From positions 1 to 46,035 of the forward strand of contig JBLHKS010000035.1 of the NCBI GenBank assembly GCA_047620505.1: DNA of 46,035 nucleotides, in the 5' to 3' direction. The notes under the pieces were generated by a model. That model was not told where the DNA came from. It did not search any database and saw nothing but the letters and a program-made list of their open reading frames with translations. Origin of the DNA: JBLHKS01 sp047620505. GTDB taxonomy: Bacteria > Verrucomicrobiota > Verrucomicrobiia > Verrucomicrobiales > DEV007. The translations under genes were made by a program, and so were the position numbers. Shown here one piece after another: positions 7,881 to 15,686 of the stretch. Within the stretch, counting starts at the first letter, position 1; every line of letters begins with the position of its first letter.

Positions 7881-9149
7881 GTGAAACCGCTCGATCTGCT
7901 CACGTTTCAATTCGGAAATCGCGGAGCGATCGAACGCGCCGCCAGCAGCTGCTGGACGCTGGTAGTCGGCGCGATCCTCGTCGCCACAGCGGTTCTGGCG
8001 CGGAATTATGACGGGGTTTCGTTGCTGGACAGTCCGGAGTTCATCTGGCGACCGTTTGGGGCGTCGCTGATTTCGTCACTAATGATATTTGCCGTCGCGT
8101 ATTTTCCTCTGGAACTCGGCGGGATTAAAGGCCGGCCAAGGACTGGATTTGGCTGGCAATACCTTTCGTTCCTTGGCGTTTTCTGGCTGACCGCGCCGAT
8201 CGCCTGGTTCTACGCGATCCCGGTTGAGCATTGGTGGACACCGCTGGCGGCGGCCAAGTGGAACGTCTGGATGCTTGGCTTCGTCGCCTTCTGGCGGTTG
8301 GTTTTGATTTCACGCGTGTTAGCCGTGCTTACCGGTAGGGGCTTTTTCGTATGCCTGTTGATCGTTTCGTGCCCGGCAATGCTCGAAGTGTTTGGCGCGA
8401 TTTGGTTACTGAACATGAATCTTGTAGAGGGGATGGGCGGAGTCCGGCTGGTAGCTTCACCGGAGAAGTTATTCATTCGGGACGTCAGCAATCAAATTAT
8501 CGGATTTTCATGCATTGGAACCTTTATCGCTGGTGCCACCATCTTCGGGCTTGGCGTGGCGGGTCTGCTAACTTTGCCGCCAAAGAAAACTCGGAGGAGC
8601 CGCCTTCCAAAACCCCGATTCGACGCGATGCCGTTGGCTTCTCTCTTGATCGCGTTGACTTCCTTGGCCGGATGGATCGCATTGGGTTTGAAGTTTCAGC
8701 CAGATCTTCAGCGACTCGAAAAAATGGAGACGATGATCCGATCGCAGCGATTTGAGTTGGCGGTTGCTTACCTCGATTCACACGGTCCAGGTGCGTTTCC
8801 TGAATATCGAGCGATTCCGCCGGATCCTTGGGAATCAATTATAGTTGAACGAAGGCTTAGCGGAATGCTCCGCGCCCTTGACGCCGACACCGTGGATTGG
8901 ATCGTCGATTTGTACCGCGATCATACTTTGATTCTGCTGAGCCGTGTCGAAACCACTCATGGAAACTTCGGTACAGAGCTGTTCGATGCCGTCACCGCTC
9001 ATCCATCCGGTAAAGAATTTGTTCGAGAGAATCAGGAAATCTGGATCACGGTCGCCCAAGGTGGATTCAAACCAATTTCGTATGACTACGAAGAACTCAC
9101 CAAACGCCTCAATTCTATCGGGATCGACGTTCCGCCCCCCAGGCCGTAA
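7881..9149 (+). CDS. Multi-pass membrane protein, unknown function
   Basis: 422 aa with a GTG start at 7881 and a GAGG-like ribosome site just upstream, 13 nt after the ACT gene, so the two are probably co-transcribed. About six hydrophobic segments lie in the first 235 residues (for example VVGAILVATAVLA, SLISSLMIFAVAYF, FFVCLLIVSCPAMLEVF), with one more near 260 (LLIALTSLAGWIALGL). A soluble C-terminal tail of about 150 residues follows. I recognise no family. A CAGCAGCTGCTG copy at 7943 forces the unusual run Ser-Ser-Cys-Trp at the edge of the first membrane segment. Confidence 0.75.
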   Translation: MKPLDLLTFQFGNRGAIERAASSCWTLVVGAILVATAVLARNYDGVSLLDSPEFIWRPFGASLISSLMIFAVAYFPLELGGIKGRPRTGFGWQYLSFLGVFWLTAPIAWFYAIPVEHWWTPLAAAKWNVWMLGFVAFWRLVLISRVLAVLTGRGFFVCLLIVSCPAMLEVFGAIWLLNMNLVEGMGGVRLVASPEKLFIRDVSNQIIGFSCIGTFIAGATIFGLGVAGLLTLPPKKTRRSRLPKPRFDAMPLASLLIALTSLAGWIALGLKFQPDLQRLEKMETMIRSQRFELAVAYLDSHGPGAFPEYRAIPPDPWESIIVERRLSGMLRALDADTVDWIVDLYRDHTLILLSRVETTHGNFGTELFDAVTAHPSGKEFVRENQEIWITVAQGGFKPISYDYEELTKRLNSIGIDVPPPRP

Positions 9150-9181
9150 GACGACCCGCTTTACCCTCGTGAAACAGACCG

Positions 9182-12019
9182 ATGATCAGAATTTCCCAGA
9201 TTCTCGCCTTTTTGGCCCTCGCCGGCTCAGCAGCTGCTGAAGAGCCGAGTGCCGCCGACCTCGCATTTTTCGAAAAACGCATCCGCCCGATTTTGATCGA
9301 GCGCTGTTACGAATGCCATTCGGAAGAAGCCGACAAACGCAAGGGCGGGCTCTGGCTTGATCGACGAGCAGGTTGGGAAGTCGGTGGAGACTCGGGGACG
9401 GCGCTTGTGCCGGGCGATCCGGACGAAAGCCTGATCGTCGAGATGATCCGCTACGGCGATCCAGACATTGCGATGCCGCCGAAGGAAAAACTCCCGCCTG
9501 AGGAAATCGCGTTGCTGGAAGATTGGATCAAACGGGGCGCGCCGGATCCACGCGACGGCGCGACGATCGCGAAAACGGGGGAGGGGATCGACATCGAAGC
9601 CGGGCGCGAGTTCTGGTCGTTCCAGCCGATCGCAAATCCCGAGCCGCCAGCAGCTGCTGATGCGAAGACCGACATCGATCGCTTCGTCCGCGCGAAATTC
9701 GCAGAGGCCGGGCTCAAGCCGATGGCAGAAGCCGATCCGGAATCGCTCCTGCGCCGCCTGACCATCGCCCTCACCGGCCTGCCGCCGACAATCGAGGAAC
9801 AGGACCGATTTTTGAGCGGCGATGAGAACTTCGAGGCGGTCGTTGATCGTCTGTTAGAGTCTCGCGGGTTCGCCGAGCGCTGGGGCCGGCACTGGCTCGA
9901 CATCACGCGTTATTCGGACACCTCTGGCGGGGGGCGAGCGATGGCATTGCCGGAAGCGTGGCGGTTTCGCGATTACGTGATCGATTCTTTCCACAAAAAT
10001 AAGCCGCTCGATCAATTCATCCGCGAACAGGTCGCTGGCGATCTGCTTCCGTTCGATTCGCGCGAGCAACGCGCCGAGCAGCTGAGCGCCTCGGGCTTCC
10101 TTGTCCTCGGCCCTCACAATTACGAAAATCAGGACAAAGAAATGCTCGATCTGGAGATCGCCGACGAGCAGATGGACACGATTGGCCGAGCTTTTATGGG
10201 CATGACGATCGGTTGCGCGCGTTGCCACGATCACAAGTTCGATCCGATTCCTACGGCTGACTACTACGCGTTAGCTGGGATTTTTCTGAGCACCGATTCG
10301 GTGACGCATTCGAACGTTTCCAAGTGGCATCTCGAGCCCTTCCCTCCAACTCCGGAAGAAACGGCGGCGATGACGGCTTACAAAGAAAAGGAAGCCGAAC
10401 TGAAGAAGGTTATCGATGGCGTGAAGGCGGAATTGCGTGCGCTCGGCAAGATGGATGTGGGCGCAAAAGGAAACTCCGTCGCGAAAGCGGACCTGGCCGG
10501 AATTGTCCTCGATGATGCCGAGGCTGAGCTGACCGGGGATTGGATGAAATCGACCAGCCAACAGCGCTGGGTTGACGCCGGCTACATCCATGATAAGACC
10601 GAGTTGAAGGGTGAGAAGTCGGTCGAATTCAAGCCGAAAGTCGAGAAACCCGGCCGCTACGAAGTTCGAATCGCCTACTCGAGCGGAACGAATCGTGCCT
10701 CGAACGTTCCGATCACAATTCGTCATGCCGAAGGCGAAACGAAGGTGGTGCTGAACCAGAATCAGCTGCCGAAATTCGACAATTTGACGAGTTCGGTGGG
10801 CGTCTTCGCATTCAAGGCAGGCGAGGCCTCGATCCGGATCACAACCGAAGGAACGAACGGCGTGGTGATCGCCGATGCGGTTCAACTTCTGCCCGAAGGC
10901 GCGCCCGGCCTCGTCGCGGATAAGGACAAACCGAAGGTTGAAGAGGACGCGCCTGATCAGCAGCTGCTGGCGGAACTCGAGGAGCGCCAGAAAACGCTCG
11001 AAGCCGAGATGAAGACTTTCCAGAAGACCAAGCCGGCCGAGCCGATGATCATGTCGGCTGCGGACGTCGCTGAAGTTGCGGACACGCCGATCCGGATTCG
11101 TGGGATCACCCGGAATTTCGGCCCGATGACTCCGCGTGGCGTGCTTCGGGTCGCCCTGCCAGCGAACGCAACCGGCTTGGAGATTCCTGAAGGCCAGAGC
11201 GGTCGGCTGGAGCTGGCCGACTGGATCGTCAGCTCGGAAAACCCGCTCACCGCCCGCGTGATGGCCAACCGAATCTGGCAGCATCTTTTTGGTGAGGGCC
11301 TCGTCTCGACCCCCGACAATTTTGGAACCACGGGCCGCTTGCCGAGCCATCCCAAGTTGCTCGACCACCTCGCGACTCGGCTCGTCGAATCCGATTGGTC
11401 AGCCAAGGCGCTTGTCCGCGAAATCGTCCTGACAGAGACCTTTCGCCAGGCATCCGACGAGTCGCCTGACGCTGACCCTGGAAACTTGCTCCTGAGTCAT
11501 TTTCCGCGCCGCCGCGTCGATGCCGAAAGCCTTCGCGATTCGATTCTGATGGTCAGCGGCGCGCTCGATTCGGCCCACGGCGGCCCGAGTTTGCCGCCCG
11601 GGTTCAGGTCCGAATTCGGCTTCAAATTCACGAGTCTCAAGCGGACGGTCTACATTCCTGTCTTCCGAAATCAGCCCCACGAAATCCAAGCCGCGTTCGA
11701 CTTTGCGAACCCGAACTTCGTCGTCGGCAAACGCAGCCAGGGCACGATCCCGACGCAATCTCTTTACCTGACGAACAGCCCTGAGATTCATGCTCAAGCC
11801 AAGCTCGCCACCGAGCAGCTGCTGGCTGACACGCCGGATGCCGACGTGGAAACCCGGATCACGATCGCATGGCGAAAATTCCTCAGCCGACGGCCAAATG
11901 CTGAGGAGTTGGCGATGACGAAAAACTACGTCGAATCCAGCGGAGCCGAGTCGCCCGAGGCGTGGGAAAGCGTGATGCGCGGCCTGTTCGCCTGCGTTGA
12001 TTTTCAGTGGATTCGGTAG
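9182..12019 (+). CDS. Exported cytochrome-domain/DUF1549/DUF1553 protein
   Basis: 945 aa with a signal peptide ending near AAAEEP. A planctomycete-type cytochrome domain follows with CYECH at about 41-45 (CxxCH haem attachment). Next come DUF1549 (about 165-355, ending in a second CxxCH, CARCHDHKFDP), a coil, a golvesin/xanthan-lyase-like carbohydrate-binding segment at about 450-575 (GRYEVRIAYSSGTNRASNVP), another coil and DUF1553 (about 660-930, LADWIVSSENPLTARVMANR). These proteins are expanded in Planctomycetes and Verrucomicrobia and are thought to act outside the cytoplasm on complex substrates, but no reaction is established. The usual DUF1501 partner is not adjacent. Four copies of the iterated palindrome lie here (9228, 9648, 10958 exact; 11813 near). 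Confidence 0.9.
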   Translation: MIRISQILAFLALAGSAAAEEPSAADLAFFEKRIRPILIERCYECHSEEADKRKGGLWLDRRAGWEVGGDSGTALVPGDPDESLIVEMIRYGDPDIAMPPKEKLPPEEIALLEDWIKRGAPDPRDGATIAKTGEGIDIEAGREFWSFQPIANPEPPAAADAKTDIDRFVRAKFAEAGLKPMAEADPESLLRRLTIALTGLPPTIEEQDRFLSGDENFEAVVDRLLESRGFAERWGRHWLDITRYSDTSGGGRAMALPEAWRFRDYVIDSFHKNKPLDQFIREQVAGDLLPFDSREQRAEQLSASGFLVLGPHNYENQDKEMLDLEIADEQMDTIGRAFMGMTIGCARCHDHKFDPIPTADYYALAGIFLSTDSVTHSNVSKWHLEPFPPTPEETAAMTAYKEKEAELKKVIDGVKAELRALGKMDVGAKGNSVAKADLAGIVLDDAEAELTGDWMKSTSQQRWVDAGYIHDKTELKGEKSVEFKPKVEKPGRYEVRIAYSSGTNRASNVPITIRHAEGETKVVLNQNQLPKFDNLTSSVGVFAFKAGEASIRITTEGTNGVVIADAVQLLPEGAPGLVADKDKPKVEEDAPDQQLLAELEERQKTLEAEMKTFQKTKPAEPMIMSAADVAEVADTPIRIRGITRNFGPMTPRGVLRVALPANATGLEIPEGQSGRLELADWIVSSENPLTARVMANRIWQHLFGEGLVSTPDNFGTTGRLPSHPKLLDHLATRLVESDWSAKALVREIVLTETFRQASDESPDADPGNLLLSHFPRRRVDAESLRDSILMVSGALDSAHGGPSLPPGFRSEFGFKFTSLKRTVYIPVFRNQPHEIQAAFDFANPNFVVGKRSQGTIPTQSLYLTNSPEIHAQAKLATEQLLADTPDADVETRITIAWRKFLSRRPNAEELAMTKNYVESSGAESPEAWESVMRGLFACVDFQWIR

Positions 12020-12026
12020 AATTGCC

Positions 12027-12146
12027 GTAGATCCGGATCTCCGTATCCGGACGCGGCGCCCAGCCGCGGATCACAGGTTAGGGTCTGTTTGATATCGGAA
12101 AGATTCGCGGCTTGGAGCCGCGCCGGATACGGAGATCCGGTTCTAC
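12027..12146. repeat. GTAG...CTAC nested palindrome (REP-like)
   Basis: The 24-bp outer arms (12027-12050 and 12123-12146) match at 23 of 24 positions, beginning GTAGATCCGGATCTCC and ending GGAGATCCGGTTCTAC. Inner arms around 12052-12072 and 12103-12122 (CGCGGC...GCCGCG) match at about 18 of 21. The element lies 8 bp after the stop of the DUF1549/DUF1553 gene. The rest of the gap to 12278 holds nothing I recognise. Confidence 0.85.
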
Positions 12147-12278
12147 GTTTTCCGCTCGCGCGCGCTAGGTTCACGTTTGCGGAATCTGAGCATTCGGCGG
12201 CTCTGAGGAAGTCGGTTTTGACGATCGACTCTGAAGTTGGACGCGTCGCGGATTGCATGTCAGATTCGGCTCACCGCC

Positions 12279-13703
12279 ATGAATCTGGATTACAAGCCCC
12301 TCAAGAATTTGCCGCCGCTAGCCGGCCTGTGCTCGTTTGATGAAGCGATGAAACCGGGCCTGCCGGTCCAAGTCGTCGTGAACCGCCTCAAGCGCTATCA
12401 TTTCACGCTGCGCCGCCTCTGGAAAATCCTCAACGCGCGCCTCGCCGCTGAGCCGATTTACGAATTGAAAATGGCGTTCAGCCTGCACGAACACCTCATC
12501 GCCGAGCACACTTCTGCGATGCGCGATCGAGTCGCCGAAATGCGCCATCCGCCACTCGGGCTCGACAAAATTCCAGACGACAATTTGGCGACCTTTTTCG
12601 ACGAAATCCAGTCCGCACCAAACACGCATGCGCTCCTCGCTGGGATCTACGGCAAGGCAATTCCTTCGTTAGTCGCGGCTTTCGATCGACACCTCGAGGA
12701 AACCAATCGCCTCGCCGACGCGCCGACTGTTCGGGTGCTTCGTTTCGCTAAGCTGGAGATGGTCGACCTGATCGAATGGGGCCAAACCGCAGTCGCCTGT
12801 CTCGAAAGCGAAGCCGCGCCCGAAACCGAAGTCTGGCTTGGCGAACTCGATGCCTGGCTCGTAGCGGCTGGCGATCTCGACGGCTCAGCAGCTGCTGGCA
12901 AGCCGCCTGCACCTCGATACTCAGCCAAACCGTTCGAGTACCCGCGCACCCCGGTCCGTGACGAGCGTTTTCCCGATCCCTTCAACATGGGCGTTCACGC
13001 CGAGGAATTTCTCTACGACGAGAGCTTCCCCGATCGCGAGAAAACCTTGATGATGTACTTCAAGCGGTTGCGAGAAATCGACGTACCCGAGATGATGGCC
13101 TCGATCCTCTACGAAATCGAAGGTAAGCCGTGGGGCTTCTATCGGGAGATGACCCGTCAGCTCTGGGACGAGGCGCGCCACGCGATGATGGGCGAGGTCG
13201 GCTTCCTCTCGATCGGGATCGATTGGCCGAAATTCGTTCGCCTTAATCACACCTGGGCAAAGGGCCTCAACGAGCAGCTAACGCCGAAGGAAAGACACGC
13301 CGTTCTCTGGTTCATCGAGCAGGGCTTGATGCACAAAACCGGCAAACGCTTCGAGTGGGAAGTCGGCGAGCGCTCCGGCGATCCGCTCTCGGTTTTGTTC
13401 CAGGATTACGACTGGGCCGACGAAGTTCTTCACGCTCGAATCGGTCGCGATTGGTACGTGAGCGAGTTCGACGACGACGTCGCGGCTGCGAAAGAATACG
13501 GCAGCAGCTGCTGGAGCAAAGTCGTTTCCGGTTGGGAAGACTGGAAGCGTGACGGCCTGACAGAACACGAAAACTGGTGGCCGAATTTGTATCGCGAGTG
13601 GTGCCGGGTTCGCGGCGAAGAACCCAAGAAAGAAATCCTCGCTTACGACAAAACTTACGCTGAAACTCGCGCCGATCTGAAGCGAATTGCGGCCTCGGCC
13701 TGA
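12279..13703 (+). CDS. Ferritin-like di-iron fold protein, unknown function
   Basis: 474 aa from the ATG at 12279; an in-frame ATG at 12237 adds 14 residues without support. Helical segments carry carboxylate/His pairs typical of di-iron four-helix bundles: 'KMAFSLHEHLIAEH' near 62-75, 'LWDEARHAMMGE' near 294-305, 'DYDWADEVLHARIG' near 376-390. This supports a ferritin-like oxidase or oxygenase fold; substrate unknown. The central section (about 190-230) is variable and contains the palindrome as Ser-Ala-Ala-Ala-Gly (12886). A second copy at 13502 yields Gly-Ser-Ser-Cys-Trp. The gene is 10 nt upstream of the alcohol dehydrogenase, so the two probably form an operon acting on a related substrate. 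Confidence 0.65.
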   Translation: MNLDYKPLKNLPPLAGLCSFDEAMKPGLPVQVVVNRLKRYHFTLRRLWKILNARLAAEPIYELKMAFSLHEHLIAEHTSAMRDRVAEMRHPPLGLDKIPDDNLATFFDEIQSAPNTHALLAGIYGKAIPSLVAAFDRHLEETNRLADAPTVRVLRFAKLEMVDLIEWGQTAVACLESEAAPETEVWLGELDAWLVAAGDLDGSAAAGKPPAPRYSAKPFEYPRTPVRDERFPDPFNMGVHAEEFLYDESFPDREKTLMMYFKRLREIDVPEMMASILYEIEGKPWGFYREMTRQLWDEARHAMMGEVGFLSIGIDWPKFVRLNHTWAKGLNEQLTPKERHAVLWFIEQGLMHKTGKRFEWEVGERSGDPLSVLFQDYDWADEVLHARIGRDWYVSEFDDDVAAAKEYGSSCWSKVVSGWEDWKRDGLTEHENWWPNLYREWCRVRGEEPKKEILAYDKTYAETRADLKRIAASA

Positions 13704-13713
13704 CCTATTTTTC

Positions 13714-14739
13714 ATGAAACACGTTGTCCTGGCCGAACCCGGCAGATTCGAATTCGGCGAGAGCCCTGACCCCCAACCTCAACCCGGCGACGCGATCGTC
13801 CGTGTCGACCGAATCGGCGTCTGCGGAACCGACATTCACGCGTTTTACGGCCGCCAGCCGTTCTTCGATTACCCACGAATCCTCGGCCACGAGCTGGGTG
13901 TTGAAATTGTCGCAGCGCCGCCGAACTCCGGTCTTAAGCCGGGCGATCGTTGCGCCGTCGAGCCGTATCTCAACAATCCCGACAGCCAAGCCTCGCGTCG
14001 CGGTAAAACGAACTGCTGTGAGGAGCTTCAGGTGCTCGGAATCCACACCGATGGCGGGATGCGATCGCACATCGCGGTTCCGGCGGCGAAACTCCACAAA
14101 TCCGACTCGATGACGCTCGATCAGCTCGCCCTGGTCGAGACGCTCTGCATTGGCGCGCACGCCTCAGCGCGGTCGCGCACGCGGGCGGACGACTTTGTCT
14201 GCGTCATCGGTGCCGGACCGATTGGACTAAGCGTTCTCGAGTTCGTGAAGGAGCGAACCGACCGTCCGATCGCGGTTCTCGACGTCAACGACGCGCGTCT
14301 CGCGTTTGTGCGTGAGCAACTCGGAATCGAGCATACGATCAACCTGACAAAAACCGAAAACCTGGCCGATGACCTCCGAGCAGCTGCTGGCGGCGACCTA
14401 CCGACGGTCCTCTTCGACGCGACCGGAAATCCCAAGTCGATGATGGGCACGTTCGACCTCGTCGCTAACGGATCGACCATCGTTTTCGTTGGCCTGTTCC
14501 AAGGCGATGCCAGTTTTCACGATCCTACGTTTCACCGCAAAGAAATCTCCCTGATGGCGACCCGAAACGGAACTTCGGCCGATTTCCGAACCGTGATGGA
14601 CGCGATCGAGCAGAGTAAAATCGACACGACGCCGTGGCTGACGCACCGGCTCGGTTTCGAAGAAATTCCGGCGAAATTCGAGGCGATGACAAAAGAACCG
14701 AGCCTCGTAAAGGCGATCATCGAAATGCCGGGCGCGTAG
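13714..14739 (+). CDS. Zinc-type alcohol/polyol dehydrogenase (MDR family)
   Basis: 341 aa from the ATG at 13714. Medium-chain dehydrogenase layout: catalytic zinc region 'VGVCGTDIHAFYG' type motif (here IGVCGTDIH, Cys near 38) and GHELGVE near 57-63, then a Rossmann core 'VIGAGPIGLSVLEF' near 165-178. The closest enzymes oxidise polyols or sugar acids (sorbitol, galactonate). The structural-zinc loop is degenerate: where relatives have four Cys this protein reads EPYLNNPDSQASRRGKTNCC, keeping only the last Cys pair, so the structural zinc is probably absent. A near copy of the palindrome at 14378 encodes Ala-Ala-Ala. Confidence 0.82.
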   Translation: MKHVVLAEPGRFEFGESPDPQPQPGDAIVRVDRIGVCGTDIHAFYGRQPFFDYPRILGHELGVEIVAAPPNSGLKPGDRCAVEPYLNNPDSQASRRGKTNCCEELQVLGIHTDGGMRSHIAVPAAKLHKSDSMTLDQLALVETLCIGAHASARSRTRADDFVCVIGAGPIGLSVLEFVKERTDRPIAVLDVNDARLAFVREQLGIEHTINLTKTENLADDLRAAAGGDLPTVLFDATGNPKSMMGTFDLVANGSTIVFVGLFQGDASFHDPTFHRKEISLMATRNGTSADFRTVMDAIEQSKIDTTPWLTHRLGFEEIPAKFEAMTKEPSLVKAIIEMPGA

Positions 14740-14829
14740 CGGATCGCTAAAGAATTTTTCTCATTGTTAGGACTTCAATGAGGGCAAACTCGAACGCATT
14801 CGGTCCCGGAAATTTGCATTTTATTTAGA

Positions 14830-14893
14830 TGGCGGTCAGGGTGGGATTCGAACCCACGGAACCCTTGCGAGTTCACTTCTTTAGCAAAGAAGT
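14830..14893 (-). pseudogene. 3' fragment of tRNA-Ser(GCU)
   Basis: Read on the minus strand this gives an anticodon arm CTTCT-TTGCTAA-AGAAG (anticodon GCT), a long variable arm TGAACTCGCAAGGGTTCC, a T arm GTGGGTTCGAATCCCAC and the 3' acceptor strand CCTGACC-G-CCA. The matching 5' acceptor GGTCAGG and a recognisable D arm are absent in the sequence beyond 14893. A 3' tRNA fragment is the classic leftover of tRNA-directed integration. The 14740-14829 stretch between the dehydrogenase and this fragment holds nothing else I recognise. Confidence 0.8.
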
Positions 14894-14945
14894 AAAAGGA
14901 CGCCCTTCCCCGAAGGAAAATAGAAATTTACCCGTAAGAATGCCC

Positions 14946-15002
14946 TTTAGGTGGCGATTTCCCGGCCATTAGTGGCGAAATTTACGGGCGATTTAGTGGC
15001 GA
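14946..15002 (+). repeat. Four iteron-like TTTAGTGGCGA repeats
   Basis: Imperfect copies of TTTAGTGGCGA occur at 14946-14957 (TTTAGGTGGCGA), about 14969-14978, 14981-14991 (TTTACGGGCGA) and 14992-15002. They begin about 50 bp beyond the tRNA fragment. Such arrays are used as integrase arm sites or replication iterons; this assignment is inference. Confidence 0.55.
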
Positions 15003-15028
15003 TGATGAGCGGCGACGAAGCGATGTCA

Positions 15029-15335
15029 TCACTTCAAATTCATCCCCATCGCTCGACTGCCCAACTTCGTATAGTATTGGAACTCCCTGCGAATCACTTC
15101 GCTCGCCGTCATCGTCTTCGGCAGAACCCGAAGCACTGAGTAACGGAATTCCTGAGGATAGTCCTTATCTGCTTCCAGCAGTTGCTGAAGCAGCTCGTTC
15201 CCCCATGCCGTTGGCTGCGTATTGTGACCACCGGCCCCAGATCCCCTCGCTGCGGTAGGCCGATCCCATGTAGAGGTCGCCCGTCTTTTGAGCGAAAGAT
15301 GATGTAGATGCCGGATGCCGGAGACCTTCGAAAGG
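15029..15335 (-). pseudogene. Degraded GIY-YIG nuclease gene
   Basis: Translating the minus strand across frames recovers GIYIIF, then KTGDLYMGSAY, GIWGRWSQYAANG, and finally ELLQQLLEADKDYPQEFRYS...LPKTMTASEVIRRE..YTKLGSRAMGMNLK, the order and spacing of a GIY-YIG nuclease domain to its natural stop. At least three lesions are visible: a 7-bp tandem duplication GATGCCG at 15307-15320 just before the GIY motif, a shift between GIYII and YMG, and a missing G in the C5 run at 15200-15204. The N-terminal half cannot be traced. The gene is probably dead, though homopolymer sequencing error could account for one shift. Confidence 0.75.
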
Positions 15336-15359
15336 CTGCGCGTCGACGCGCGGGGCCAC

Positions 15360-15643
15360 GTGCGAACCAGCCGCGAGGAACGCGAAGCGATCCTTGATGA
15401 GTTCGATCGAAGCGGCATCAGCGGCGCGGCGTTCGCCAAGCTGCACGGGATCGCCTACTCGACGTTTGCCCATTGGCGCAGAAGCGCCGGCGAAGGCTGC
15501 GAGAGCGAGAGCAGCGCGAGTCGACGGATCAACAACCGACGACGCCGAGGTTGGCGTTGGCTGAGGTGATGTTGGCCGAAGTGCGCTTGATTGAGAAATT
15601 GGACCAAACGCCAGCTGGGGCTCCCTCGACGGGCTCGGGATGA
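15360..15643 (+). pseudogene. IS66-type accessory transposase (TnpA) remnant
   Basis: The segment REEREAILDEFDRSGISG, followed by AAFAKLHGIAYSTFAHWRR, is the helix-turn-helix of IS66 OrfA/TnpA proteins. After about 15515 the frame moves by one base to continue as STDQQPTTPRLALAEVMLAE and ends at a TGA at 15641-15643. No TnpB or TnpC gene is present. The region 15644-15686 holds nothing recognisable. Together with the tRNA fragment and the nuclease remnant this marks a decayed mobile-element site. Confidence 0.65.
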
Positions 15644-15686
15644 CAATCCGTTTAATTCGCTAGTCAGCGGCACCTTCTCAATCCAG

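Noticed and set aside
14830..14925. Intact tRNA-Ser gene
   Set aside because: The 5' acceptor strand complementary to CCTGACC and a D arm are missing.
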